DNA from: Ligustrum vulgare
Taxonomy: Eukaryota; Streptophyta; Magnoliopsida; Lamiales; Oleaceae
Direction of reading: 5' to 3'
Length of the DNA stretch: 64,000 bases
NCBI GenBank assembly: GCA_963555705.1
Contig: OY743169.1
Location: forward strand, 6,758,014-6,822,013
In this document: in pieces, positions 23,300 through 35,808 of the stretch
Numbering within the stretch: the first letter of the stretch is position 1
Layout of the letters: each line of letters starts with the position of its first letter
Translations under genes and position numbers: made by a program
The notes under the pieces: generated by a model
Told to the model about the DNA's origin: nothing
The model's input: only the letters and a program-made list of their open reading frames with translations
Database searches by the model: none

Positions 23300-23516
23300 T
23301 CATTTTCTGTAAATTTTTACCAATAAAATAATATTTACATTAATTCATTTGACTTGGGGTTCTCAAATCTCAATGACCGAGTCCGCTAAAAAAATGAAGT
23401 CAAATTTTTTAACTCTAAACAGTTGGCTTGACCTGACTTCCAAATACGAATGCAATGTAACGCTGCACACAACTTTTGCCTTTTCTCTATTCTTCTTCTT
23501 CCTTCCTTCCTTCTTC

Positions 23517-23552
<36 letters not shown>

Positions 23553-26506
23553 CAAGTTAATTGACAATTTCACTTTTACATTATTTTATCAGACACTGAA
23601 ACCTACCTTGAATAGAGTTGATTAAAATTGTTTTGGAAATTAATTCATTATAATAAAATAACGCGATGGCTTCGCTATAAGCTAAGCTTGAAAGAGAGAT
23701 GTATTCTGGTCCAATTTTTCTAGATTTTCTTTTGTTGAAATTTTTTTGTTATATTAGAAAAATATACCAAAAATGTTATTGGATACGTGGTTTATACTTT
23801 ATAGACACGACATTTTAATCACACATTTAAAAAAAAAATTGAAAAAATCTAGACTAAACAAACATTATCTGTTCTTTAATGCAATCATTATAATTTAAAA
23901 ACCAATTTATAAACAATACAATTTTTCAAACAACTTTTTAACCATTCAAATTTTCTCTATCCATTTTGCAACAACATATCTTACTTTGAAAATAACAAAT
24001 AAAATTTAAAAACTGCTACAGTGTTGCCAAACATTCTTAATTGAAGAGTACATGCATTTCTTTCGGTAATATTGTATTAATTATAAATTAGTTTATTTAT
24101 ATTTTCGAAGTAAAATATATGATTAAAAAGAGAAGAGAAAATAATGTACGTTGTTAAAAAGAATGATTTATGTTAAAGAAAAGAGGCTTAAGTATAAAAA
24201 CTTTCACTTTGAGGTTTCAATGACCAAGTCTATCCTCAAAAAGTAAATTAAAAATTTTGAATTCTGCACATTTTTTGACTTTAGTGACTTTCAAATATGA
24301 ATTCAGCGAAATTGCTCTATTATACATTGTGAAATAATAAAAAGTTGTCCATCTTCAATTTAAAACAATCGAATGTTCCTAATATTTAAATTTTGACACT
24401 TGGGGTGTTTTTTATTGAATGTGTACAATTGTAATATTGTCCATGGTGAACAACAGAACAGGATTGATAAATGCACTGCTGCAAAAAAAAAAAGTAAAAA
24501 AATGCTGATGACAAAAAAAAAGGAACCAAAATTTTCACTTTTGTTTTGTAAATTTTGTTTATAAACAATCACGTGACAAATTTTATTGGACATTATTTTT
24601 AATAAGTCAATAATTTGAGCAGGTTAAAGACTCATGCCTAACATTTTTTACTTAAAAAAAACAAACAAAATGTTGACATGTCGATATTTATAAACAATCG
24701 TTTATAAACGGTTTATCAAATAGAGAAAATTTTGGTTTATAAACGAAGAATGTGTTGTTTTCGTGATAAAATATGTGATTGAAAAGTTATTTTGAATATC
24801 TACAGTGAAAATTTAATCTGGGAGAGAAGTTATCAGAAAGAGAAATGTTATTTTCATTTTTTCATAATTTGACCTTTGAAGTATGTTATCATGATTTTCA
24901 CAAGTCTTGCTTTGGCGGCAGCAATTCAATTTGGTATTAGAAATTTATTTAATGACTATACATGCAAAATCCATATTTTCAAGCAACAAGGTTTGGAAGT
25001 AATTATAACTTTTTAGTTATCTGTCCGATCTCCACCCCCCCCCCCCCCCCCACCCACTCGTGCATTTGCTTGTGATTGCTAATTTTTGCAATGACAAACT
25101 CGAGTTTATAATGAAGTGAGAACTTGAAAAGGACACACTTGAATGAGTTAAGATGATTATAAGGTATCCCATCATTTTCTACCATGAACAATATTATTAT
25201 CTTTTCCACGTCAATTAGTTTTGAAATAAGAGTTTGCAATAAATATTAAATATATCAAAGGAGAAGTATCAAACAAATTTACAATTTGTGTGTTAAAAAA
25301 AAAATCCCCCACCGCTATCTCAACCTATCAAATCATCAATTAAACATTCCGTATTTGTTAATCAAGCATTAAATAGTTATATTTTTCTATTTAGTCATAA
25401 TCAAATATTAATTTCAACCACACGTTCATAACTACTGTGTTTAACAGAATATTTTGCGATATCCAATATTATTCCTCTTAAAAAATTATTACTAATAATT
25501 TCATCAAAACACTTCAATAATTTTAGGATTAACAAATCAAATTGTCACTAAACTCCTTGAGGTAAATCGTGTGGTTGAAAACTTGTTTCGAAAATTGTGT
25601 GTTGTTAAAAAATATTTTGAAAAAATGTGTTGTTTATAATCACTACCAGCCAACGTAGGCTAAATGTTCCCCAAGTTGTCATTAAACTTCCAAATTGCCA
25701 TTGAACTTACTATAGCGTAATATCATCCGTTGCCTAGCCACTCGTCATTTAAATGTAACCTATTTGATGAATTTATCAAAAAGTTCAATGTTGTTCCCAT
25801 TCGTCATTATATCTGCCATGCAACTGGTCAGTTAACATTAAAATGACAAGTAACATATTGATAATAATATTTTGGTAAGTTTAATACATTTGAGAAACAT
25901 TTGAAAAAGTTCATCGTCAACTCGAAAATTTAAAATTCAATAACATTTAAAACATATTTTGAAAAGTTTAGTGAAAACTCGAATATCTTTTTAAAGTTCA
26001 GATATAATTAAAAAATACTTCAAAAAGTACAATGGTAATTGAAATAATTAAAAATAATAATAAAAATTAAGCCACTCTTATTAATTGTTCTAAATTCAAT
26101 ATCAAAGCAAAAGGGTAGTTCAGCTAATTGTGCGGTTTACTCGGTCCACCATATTAATGGTTTAATTAATGGATTTTCTTTTTGATATTAAAAAATTCAA
26201 TAAAGTCGAAAGGTTAATCAATGGATTTTCTTTGAATTGAAATTTTAACAAATAGTCATAGTCGTGTTTTTGAACGTGATGATATCCGACCAAACAAAAA
26301 AATTGAAACTTAACAAGATAAATTATGGAATAATGATACTTGAATATAATGAAGTTACATAATGATTACAAAGTGATGAAATGTCAAAAAGAGAGTGAAG
26401 GAATTTTTTTTTTATATGATTGAAATTTTTTTATCCAATAATATTTTCACCATATTTCGTGTATATAAATTATGTGGAAATTACACCCACACAAATATTT
26501 AAACTT
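23300..26506. other. AT-rich intergenic DNA, no gene
   Basis: Nothing coding is supported. It contains a T-tract (about 23519-23541), the second copy of the 6720-6887 MITE-like repeat at about 23877-24035, and a C-tract at about 25036-25051. Pieces resembling GTTTGG-type MITEs are scattered through it. Confidence 0.4.
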
Positions 26507-26511
26507 ATCAA

Positions 26512-26967
26512 TGTAAGGTTTTTTGTCAATCGTGTGGGCTTATATGTGAATTATTGTGTATTGAATAAAAGGCTATCAATTTGGTTAAGCCCAATTAAAG
26601 TGATCTAATAAGGATTTGATATATCGGGCTTTAATGCATCTAATTAAATGTATGGGCTTTTATGTGTAGATACCAGGTCATTACCTAATTCATGGTGGGC
26701 CGAATTAGGTTAATTGGCAATTCAGTTTATAAAGTCGGTTATGGTCTCTAAATCCTACGTACTGTTCATCTTGTCTGACATCCCATCATCAGAGAGATAA
26801 TAAGGACTACGTATCGATTTAGAAGATCCAAACACCGCCGAATCGTTTATCATGAATCGCGTTTGATTAAGGTACGCTTCCGCTTCAGTTATTTAATTCT
26901 TGATAATTCCAACATGATGATTATTTAGATTATAGATAAATTATTATCTGTAATAAATTTTCTAACA
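26512..26967 (+). repeat. 5' LTR of the 26512-32954 copia element
   Basis: Starts TGTAAGG and ends TCTAACA. It matches 32499-32954 over its full 456 bp with 7 substitutions. Confidence 0.95.
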
Positions 26968-26969
26968 AG

Positions 26970-26982
26970 TGGTATCAGAGCC
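26970..26982 (+). promoter_or_regulatory. Primer binding site (initiator tRNA-Met type)
   Basis: TGGTATCAGAGCC lies two bases after the 5' LTR. This is the standard plant Ty1/copia primer site complementary to the 3' end of initiator tRNA-Met. Confidence 0.9.
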
Positions 26983-27202
26983 AACATCGTGTTGAATTAT
27001 CAGATCAATTTTGTACATGTATATGTAAAACCTAATTGTCTGATTTCAAAACAAAACTTCTGTAATTGAAAATTATACATACACAGCATGAATTGCTATC
27101 TACTGCCTAGATGTGAAAAGCATGGATATACAGATTTAAATTGAAATCGGTTTGTTCCTGCATGTATATTGATATTCGTTCGTGTATGTATATTGAGATT
27201 AG

Positions 27203-27670
27203 GTGAAGAAAATCGAATTTTTTTTTGGACTGGGTTATGGAATCTGTATGTATGAATTGCGAATGGATGTTGGGGATGGTTTTGGGTTGGATTCCGTTGA
27301 GTTGGGGTGGCCAGACGCGGCTCTGTTGGTACGCGCAGGGGGCTCGCACTGCGCTGGAGGAGATCGGAGTTGGGGGTTGCGCCCCGGCAATGGTGCCGCG
27401 TTCGCTAGATTTGGCTGCGCGCGGCGCTGCTGGAGGCGAGTAGCGCCGCGCAGGCGCTGCTCCACTGTGCGCTGCAGGTTGCAGCGTCCGGAATGGCGTT
27501 GTGGTGTTGGGAGTCGCTGGGGCTCCGCCGTGTTCTTCGAATTTAGGCTGCGGCGGCTAGGGTTTCTAAACCCTAGCTTCTGCGAAAATCAAAATTTTGG
27601 GCAAGGGGGCATCGACGGGAAATTTGATGTCTTCAAGGTTCTTTATGCAATTTTGGATAATTTTGTTTAA
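27203..27670 (+). other. GC-rich island in the copia leader, possible captured sequence
   Basis: Bases 27220-27580 are markedly GC-rich inside an AT-rich element, and a 155-codon frame runs through them (Arg/Gly-rich, for example RRVAPRRR). No domain is recognisable and alternative frames are also open, as expected of GC-rich DNA. It may be captured host DNA. I give no function. Confidence 0.35.
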
Positions 27671-27689
27671 TTGCACATCAGGTCCCCCC

Positions 27690-28370
27690 CATTTGTTTTA
27701 AATAATGTTTAAATCCGAAGTTATTAAAACCATTTAAGTTGGCCCTTAAAGTTCTGAAATTTATAAATTGAGCCCCTGAAGTTATAAATTTATTTAAGTC
27801 AGGACCTTTCAAGTTATGGAATTTTATGATTCAGCCCCTGAAGTTTGAGAATTTTCCAATCCAGCCCCTAATGTTTGAGAATTTTCAAAATTGGTCCCTA
27901 AAGCTTGAAAATTCTCTAATTTGGTCCCTTAAAGTTTGAAAATTCTCATTTTCAGTCCTTAAAGTTTGAAAATTTTCATTTTCATTCCTAAAGTTTGAAA
28001 ATTTTCTAATTAAGTCACTGAAGTTTGGAAATTTTCAAAAATTGGTCCTTAAAGTTTGATTTTTTTTTAAAATTAAGTCCCTAAAGTTTGGGAATTTTCT
28101 AAATTGGCTCCTAAAGTTTGAAAATTTTCAAAATCAACTTTTAAAGATTGAAATTTTCATATTTTGGACCTCTAAAGTTTGGTTTTGTTTCAAATTGGGA
28201 CCTAAAGTTTGGAATTTCTCAAAATTGGCCAATAAAGTTTTGGGAAAATTATAATTTAAGTCCTTCGAGCTTAAAATTTTACAGAATTGGCCACCAAAAG
28301 TTTAAGAATATTGCAATTTGACTCTCGTAACTTAAGGATTCCTTTATTCTAAAGTTTTGAATTCTATAAT
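27690..28370 (+). repeat. Degenerate 30-bp tandem repeat in the copia leader
   Basis: About 18 imperfect copies of a unit near CCTAAAGTTTGAAAATTTTC plus a variable ATTGGT-like tail, spaced 29-33 bp. Copies drift strongly, so the array is old or was built by slippage. Confidence 0.8.
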
Positions 28371-28554
28371 TCAAATCCTAAAGTCAAATATGGATGCAAA
28401 TCAATGGATTTCAGTTTCAAATCTTGGTACATCGGAATCTTTTGAGAGATATAATATTCGAAAGTAAGTTAGTTGAAGCAACATGTTGCCAAAGCAACCT
28501 CTCTTGTGGATATTAATTAACTTTGAATATTAGAAGGTATTTGTGTGAGTGTTG

Positions 28555-28960
28555 TTCATTGCGGATATTGATCTGCCCAAAGGAAGGTCAATATTTGGCT
28601 CGAATTTCTCATGCACCTGTTGTGATAAACACGTGGCAATTATTTGGTTTAACATGTGACCAATAAATTGGTCCAAAGAAAGGTCTATTGGTTAACATGT
28701 CTTATTGCCAGTGTTTGATCACTGCATTAAGGAAAAATTAGGTGTTTGTGTGTTATCTCATGCGGATATTGATCGGCCCAAAGGAAGGTCAATATTTGGC
28801 CCGAATTTCACATGAACTTGTGGTGATAAATACGTGACGGTTATTTGGTTTTTCGTGTGATCAATAAATCGGTCCAAAGAAAGGTTTGTTGGTGACATGT
28901 CTTACTGTCAGTGCTTGATCACTACACCAAGAGTACCACTTACAAGTCAATATTTCTGTC
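28555..28960 (+). repeat. Tandem duplication, period 201 bp, in the copia leader
   Basis: GCGGATATTGATC at 28561 recurs at 28762, and about 200 bases after each match closely (CCAAAGGAAGGTCAATATTT, GTGATAAA-ACGTG, GGTCCAAAGAAAGGT). Confidence 0.85.
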
Positions 28961-29255
28961 CAAAGACTAAATATTGATGTTGTGCTAGGTATCTTGTGAT
29001 GGGCCCTACCATTATTTGAAAATATGATTTGCATAATAAGGTACTCATGTGAGCTATTTTATTCAAGTGTTCTCTATTCGGTTTCAAATTCTGCTAGTAG
29101 TATATCTACAAGCTCAAATTTAATCCCTGTATTTATGGAATAAACTTCAAGGATCAAAACAAGAACATTAACTTTTCGTTGGCTGCATCGATCTAGACCG
29201 TGTACTAAGGATTGAACAACCTGCTCCTCTTACGGATGAAAGTTCATCTAATCAA

Positions 29256-29990
29256 ATGAAGAACTTTGAGAAGTGGGATTGCTTAAATTACGCGAGTCTC
29301 ACGATCATTAAGTGCGGCATTCTGGAAGCCTTTAGTGGCATAGTATCTGAGGAGGTAAATGATGCCAATGAATTCCTTGCCGAAATTAAGAAACGTTTTG
29401 CGAAAAACGATAAGGCTGAAACAAGCACGCTTATGCAAAGCTTGATTTCAATAAAGTATAAAGGTAATGGGAAAATAAGGGAGTACATCATGTAGATGTC
29501 TCACACTGCTTCAAAACTTAAGGAACTAAAACTCGACTTGTCTACTGACTTGCTCGTGCATTTGGTATTGATATCGCTTCCTGCACAATACAGTTAATTT
29601 AAGGTTAGTTATAACTGTCAAAGTAGAAATGGACTCTCAATGAGCTCATTTCATAGTGTGCAAGCTTCTTGCACAATTCAGTCAATTTAAGGTCAGTTGT
29701 AACTATCAAAGGGAGAAATGAACTCTAAATGAGCTCATTCTATTTTGTGTGCAAGAGGAAGAAAAGTTGAAGTAGGACAGAACTGAAAGTGTTCACTTGG
29801 CAAACACCTCTAAAGATAAGGGCAAGAAAACAAATAAAGAAAATAAAGTTGTTAAGGGTTCAGAACAAGAGAAACCACATAAACACATTAAGGGTTGTTT
29901 CTTTTGTCAGAAATCTAGACATTTAAAGAAAGATCGTACATTACAACTAAAGCTGCTGCTAAAACCTTTTAAGAGCTTTTGACAGGAAGA
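29256..29990 (+). pseudogene. copia gag, broken
   Basis: The first 79 codons match copia gag (EFLAEIKKRFAKNDKAETST, YKGNGKIREYIM) and stop at a TAG. Homology continues to 29760 in the same general order (SKLKELKL, LISLPAQ). At 29797-29950 a damaged zinc knuckle reads FFCQKSRHLKKDRT, where the final Cys is Arg. A duplicated stretch near 29595-29745 (CACAATTCAGTCAATTTAAGG) adds further damage. Confidence 0.8.
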
Positions 29991-32020
29991 AAACCTAGTC
30001 TAAAGCATTTCTACATTTGGGGATGTCCAGCTAAGGCTAGGCTTTATATGCCACATAAAGAAATTGGACTCCAAAACAGTCAGCAGCTACTTTATTGGTT
30101 ATTCTGAGCGATCGAGGGGCTATTAATTTTATAATCCCACACTTAAGTCAACTTTTGAAACGGGAAATGCAACATTTTTGAGGATGTTGAGTTTGGGGGG
30201 AGAAATAAGGTTAGAGATATTGTCTTTAAGGAATAAGTTGAGGAAGGATCGATTTTGATTCCTACTATTGCTTTTGACAATGTGCAAGTTTCTATGCATG
30301 TCATTGATCAAGAAGCATATTCGGAACCTCAACTAGACAATGTTGAAGAACTCCCATCCAAAATAAGGTAAATTTCAGAAGTACAAACTCAACAACCTCA
30401 ATAACTAAAGCCATTAAGGAGATCCACGAGAGAAAGGGAAAAATGCTATTCCGGATAATTTAAATAGTATTTTTCCAAGAATATAAGGAAATAATGGAAT
30501 GGTGGAAGATGGTCCAATCAATTTCATCAGGTCATGCAGGGTTCTAACTCTCAAAAGTGGATTGATGCCATAAATAAAGAGTATAAGCATATGCAAGACA
30601 ATAAAGTTTGAGATCTTGTCCTATTACCAGAAGATGCGAAGCCCATTGGTCTTAAATAAAATTTTAAACCAAGAGGGATTCGATAGGTAATGTGGAAAGA
30701 TATAAGGTTCGTCTTGTATCTAGGGGCTTTGCACAGAATGATGGCATTGACTATAAAGAGACTTTCTCTTCGGTTTCAATGAAAGACTCTTTCAGGAAAG
30801 TTAGGTTGTTGCACATTTTGACCTCGAGTTACATCAAATGGATACTAAGGTGGCGTTTCTCAATGGCGACATTGATGGGACGATCTATTTGGTGCAATCA
30901 GAAAACTTTGTGTCGTAGACCCAAAGCAAATGATTTGCAAATTAAAGAAATCCATTGTGTACTCAAGCCAGCTTCCCGTTAAGGGTAATACAAATCTCAT
31001 CAAACAATTATCTCATTTGGTTTTGAGATTAATGTTGTTGATGATTGTATGTATTACAAGTTCAGTGGGAGTAAGTATATTGTCCTGGTTTTATATGTTA
31101 ATTATTGCTTGCCACTAATGATATAGGTATGTCACATAAAATTATGAGATTTTTGTCAAGGAATTTTGAGATTAAAAATCTTGGTGACGTCTCTTTTGTA
31201 TTAGGAATTCAGATACACCGGGATTGTTCTCGAGGTATTCTTGAATTGTCACAAAAGGGCTATATCGATAAAGTACTTAAGAGGTTTGGCATGCAAGACA
31301 GTAAATCAGGGGACAGCCCTATTGCTAAGGGAGACAAATTTAGTCTCAACTAATGCCCGAAAAGTTATCTTGAAGTTAAAGAAATGCAGAGGCTCCCATA
31401 TAGTTAAGCTATAGGGAATCTGATATATACTCAAATTTGTATGCGTTCGGATATTGCATACGTTATTGGGATACTAAGGAGATATTTAAGTAACCCTGGG
31501 ATGGATCATTTGGAAAGCAGCCAAACATGGGTTATAAAGTATTTAAAGAGAACAAAAGATTACATACTCACATACAGAAAATCGGATCAGTTGGAGATCA
31601 TATGGTATTATGATTCCGATTTTTTACTAGATGCCAAGAAAGTAAAAGATCCACATAAGGCTACATTTATCTGCTGGTTGGAGGAGCTATTTCCGGATGG
31701 AGTGCTTAACAGACACTTTAGCTTCTTTCACTTGGCAGCACAGTTGTAGCAATTTTGGGGGCATCTAATTATGGAATATAGCTGCGAAATTTTGTCACTG
31801 GGCTGCATATTCTGTACGGTAAAGAAAGACCACTAAAGTTATATTGTGACAATAACTCAGCAGATTTATATTCCAGTAACAACAGGAGCTCAACTAAGTC
31901 AAAATACATTGACATAAGTTCCTGGTTGTGAATGATACAGTTCAGAGTGGACACGTGTCAATAAGAGAACATTGGGACAAACTCCATAATTGCGGATCCG
32001 CTTACTAAAGTATTATAACC
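29990..32020 (+). pseudogene. copia integrase tail, reverse transcriptase and RNase H, broken
   Basis: Only the C-terminal tail of integrase remains, at about 29985-30130 (GRKPSLKHFYIWGCPAKA). The protease and the catalytic integrase core are absent, which implies an internal deletion of more than 1 kb relative to a normal element. RT follows with MERYKVRLVSRGFAQNDGIDY at 30692 and several frame changes. The catalytic YVDD box reads YVNY near 31095, so both Asp residues are lost. RT and RNase H remnants continue to about 32020 (KNLGDVSFVLGIQIHRD, MRSDIAYVIG, NSADLYSSNNRSSTKSKY). Confidence 0.85.
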
Positions 32021-32483
32021 CGAGGTCTTTCATGAGTACATTACTCATATGGGTGTTGTATTTCTTAAGGATATTTGGTTTCAGTGGGAGTTTGTATTTT
32101 GGGTGCATTAGACACATTTACTGTCCTTTTGGATACAGTTTAAAGTTAAAGTTATTTACAGCTGTAAGGTTTCAGGTTTATTATCTCTGAACTCGGTTGA
32201 GAATGATCTCACTAAGGTTGGACCAGTTGGAAATAGGCATGTTGAAGATCACATTACATGTAATTTCCATGCTACACATTCATACTTGATCCATGTCATT
32301 CAGTTATGTCGATATACGTGACCATTGAAGGTTTAGTTACGATTAATGTAGCGAAAGCCGCTTTGATCCTATGTTGATATAATTGATGGACCGGATTGTT
32401 TGGGGATGCATTCAGTAATGATAGCAAAATTCTGAGTACTCATAAGGTTATGATTGATACACAATTGTAAGGTTACACATATA

Positions 32484-32498
32484 GCCCAAGTGGGAGAT
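32484..32498 (+). promoter_or_regulatory. Polypurine tract of the copia element
   Basis: GCCCAAGTGGGAGAT ends directly at the 3' LTR, the normal site of plus-strand priming. Confidence 0.8.
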
Positions 32499-32954
32499 TG
32501 TAAGGTTTTTTGTCAATCGTGTGGGCTTATATGTGAATTATTGTGTATTGAATAAAATGCTATCAATTTGGTTAAGCCCAATTAAAGTGATCTAATAAGG
32601 ATTTGATATATCGGGCTTTAATGCATCTAATTAAATGTATGGGCTTTTATGTGTAGATACCAGGTCATTACCTAATTCATGATGGGCCGGATTAGGTTAA
32701 TTGGCAATTCAGTTTATAAAGTCGGTTATGGTCCCTGAATCCTACGTACTGTTCATCTTGTCTGACATCCCATCATCAGAGAGATAATAAGGACTACGTA
32801 TCGATTTAGAAGATCCAAACACCGCCGAATCATTTATCATGAATCGCGTTTGATTAAGATACGCTTCCGCTTCAGTTATTTAATTCTTGATAATTCCAAC
32901 ATGATGATTATTTAGATTATAGATAAATTATTATCTGTAATAAATTTTCTAACA
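32499..32954 (+). repeat. 3' LTR of the 26512-32954 copia element
   Basis: A 456-bp LTR, TGTAAGG...CTAACA, followed by the ATCAA target duplication. Confidence 0.95.
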
Positions 32955-33059
32955 ATCAATTCACAAATCAAGTTTGCATATATTATTTGTTCAAAAATCA
33001 AGCTAAGTTTTAAACATTAAAATAATACTATTAACTCAATAAAATCAACATTAACGTAC

Positions 33060-34590
33060 AATGTTAAGATTCAAAGAATAAAAAAGGAACCATTCCAACT
33101 CTCTCTACCAGTCTACCATCTCTACTCAACGATTCCACCATTTTATCCCTCCCCATCCACCAAAGTGAACCACACCGACGACAGTAACAGCAAAGGAGGA
33201 AGCAGCCACAGTGAGATCTCTTCCTCGCCTCCTTGAAGCAGTAAGCAAAGATCGTCATTGTTCATTGTCGCTTCCTTGAAGCAGGAAGCAAAAGCGGTAG
33301 ATCTGATCTCCGCCTGTATCTTGCGGCACTTGTGTTGGTGTGCGTTGTAGGTGCTTGTGAGTTTGTGTGTTGCATGTGTTGGTGTGTGGCGGTGGAAATT
33401 GTGATGTCGATAGTTGTGGTAGTGATGCTGGTTTTGCCATGGTGGCGACGTGGTTGGGTCCGTTTTGGTACTGTGGTTCGTTGGTGATGCTATTTGTAAG
33501 GTGTCACAATGGTGTGGTGAGGGTGGCGCCGTGGTTGGGTATGGTCATGTATTGTGGTTTGGTGGTGGTGCAATTGATAAGATGTGGCGATAATGGTAGT
33601 GGTGCAGTCGATAAGCTGTGGTAGTGGTTATTGTGTGTGGTGTTAGGGGTGGCTGTAGAGACGGTAGTGTTGGTGTTGGTGACGACTGTTGGTTGTGGAG
33701 ATGGAGATGATGTCAGTGTCGGGGTTTGATGATTTATGCGAAGATGAGGGTAGCAATGGTGGCGGCGATGGCGATGGTTGTAGGCTGCGGACTGGAGGTG
33801 AAATTCTTCTATTGGTGGTGGTGGGTGCCGGGTAGGATTGTGACTTACAAACTCTTAAGTTTTAATTAATTTATAATTTGTCGTATAAATTGAGATTGAT
33901 TGTGACCAATAAATTCTTAATTTGTTGCTAGCAAATAGTATGTGATCTAAAAATATTTGAGATTGTAACTAAATTTGTAATTGTGATTTTACAAATTTTT
34001 AAGTTGACTTATAAAATTCGAGATTTGTGACCTAAAAATAAGTCGTGACCTAATAACTTCGCAAAATTGTGACCGAGAAAATAAATCATGATCGAATAAT
34101 TTGTGATCAGGAAATAAGTTATGACCTATAAAATTTGTGGTTTATGACCTAAAAATAAATTGTAACCTCTATAATTCATGATTTTGTCAAGAAATAAATA
34201 ATGACTAATTACTTTAATAATTCGTGACCTATAAGATTTTTGATTTGTGACCGTAAAATAAGTTGAGATTTATCGTGACCAATAAATTTGTAATATGTGA
34301 TCTAAAAAAAATTGTGATTGTGACTTTAAGTTTTTAAGTTGTGACCAATTAAGTTGAAATCAGTAACCATAAAATAAGTTGTGACCAATAAAATTTGAGA
34401 TTTGTGACCTAGAAATATATTGTGACCTTAAAACTTAGCAAATTGTAATCGAAAAATAAGTCTTGACCTGTAAAATTTGTGATTTGTGACCTAGAGATAA
34501 ATTGTGGCCTCTATAATTCATGATTTGGTCGAGTAATAAATCGTGGCTAATTAAATTTAATAATTTGTGATTTATAATTGTGACTTTAAC
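33060..34590 (-). repeat. GGTCAC repeat family, copy B (inverted relative to copy A)
   Basis: Read on the minus strand, this has the same plan as 15290-16900: an array of GGTCACAACTTATTTTT / GGTCACAAATC / TTTATAGGTCAC units (here 33840-34590), then a CACCAC-rich block (33360-33830, seen as GTGGTG on plus). A short direct repeat, CTTGAAGCAGGAAGCAAA-like at about 33233 and 33276, lies near its other end. No known protein domain is present. Ends are not defined. Confidence 0.75.
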
Positions 34591-35808
34591 CTATTTAGCC
34601 TTTGTTTGGTAAAGAACTTTCAAAAAATAAACCATATTGCATGAAATCCGGTGTATGGTTTTATTGATCTGCATATGCAAATTACAATGATGGAACATGC
34701 AATTTAGAAAATTGCAGCACGCTAGCTACTTTGCACCTACAAAATCACCACGTGTTAGCATACTATTTGTTTTGGCTATCAAAATTATGTTAAACAGCTG
34801 CTGTGAGCTCAACCTTTTGCTAGATTTCAAAAAGTCTGCATCGCATTTTGCAAAGGTTTTCTGAAATGTCTGGTGATGTTTTCTACTGTTTGTGTGCTAT
34901 TTTTTCAAAAAATTGTTTACCGAACACTATGTTAATTACTTATTTAATTAATAAAATATATTTAATTATTTATTTTTGTTCAAAACTTGATTTTTGAAAG
35001 AAAGCACCCAAATTTCTTTAATTTGAAATCTAATCTTACAAAAATCTCGTTTATGTATTTATCCCATAAATTATTATGTAAACTGTAATATACTGGTGGC
35101 AAAATTTTGTATTTCCTCAAAAGATTTTAATGTCCCGTTTTCTAGATTTTATTTATTTTTATTCAAAAAGAAAAGGTGTTGGGTAAGAGACGCGGCTTAT
35201 AGAAGCCGCATGAAGAAAATGCTAAAAAGTCACCCACTTATGTAAATGAGGTGTAAAATGTTGACATTGATTTCTCTTTTTCACTAAAGCAATTTTAATC
35301 TTTCTTTAAATAAAGAAATTGAATTTTTAAAATTAGAACTTAGAAGACTTAGCCCGTTTGAATTTTTTTTTTTCATATATATTTCAACCACACATTTACA
35401 TAATAAAATATTTTACACAAAAATCCAAAACTTATCTTGCTTTTCCATCATATATTCTCCAAAAAATCAACCCCAATGAACATCAAACTGAGGTTTAATG
35501 TTTGGTGGAACTTTGACTCAGTTTGATGTACATTATAATAAATAAAAAAAGTGATTTTTTGAAGAATGTGTTGTTAAAAAGTAGGGAAAAATTTTGAGTT
35601 TATGTGTTTTATTGTATGAATGTTGTTGAAAATGAGTATAGGAAAAAAAATGCTTATGAAAATGAGAGTCAAACGAAGGCGAATGTAAGACTTTGTTTGC
35701 TAAAAGTTTTTTGTTTAAAAACATATTTTTTTATAATTTCTAGGTAAAATATGTTATTGAAAAGTGGTGAGAGAAAATATGTATGGTTAAAATGTTATTT
35801 GAGAAATA
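34591..35808. other. AT-rich intergenic DNA with MITE-like pieces
   Basis: No gene seen. Pieces starting GCCTTTGTTTGGTAAAG (about 34598) and GCCCGTTTGAATTTTT (about 35354) resemble GTTTGG-type MITE ends. A local palindrome, ACATCAAACTGAG with CTCAGTTTGATGT, lies at about 35480-35532. Confidence 0.35.

Larger units (their letters stand above)
26512..32954 (+). mobile_element. Complete Ty1/copia LTR element, coding-dead, 5-bp target duplication
   Basis: The element has two 456-bp LTRs, a tRNA-Met-type primer site, a purine tract and an identical ATCAA duplication at 26507-26511 and 32955-32959. The LTRs differ at only 7 positions with no indels, about 98.5 percent identity. The interior has an unusually long leader (26980-29255) with a GC-rich island, a 30-bp degenerate repeat array and a 201-bp tandem duplication. 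Gag is recognisable, most of protease and integrase is missing, and RT and RNase H carry many stops. Intact ends with dead coding parts suggest the copy was mobilised in trans. Confidence 0.93.

Noticed and set aside
33367..33624. 85-codon frame in copy B of the GGTCAC family
   Set aside because: It is in the compositional GTGGTG block, the counterpart of the CAC-rich block in copy A, and is not conserved as a protein between copies.
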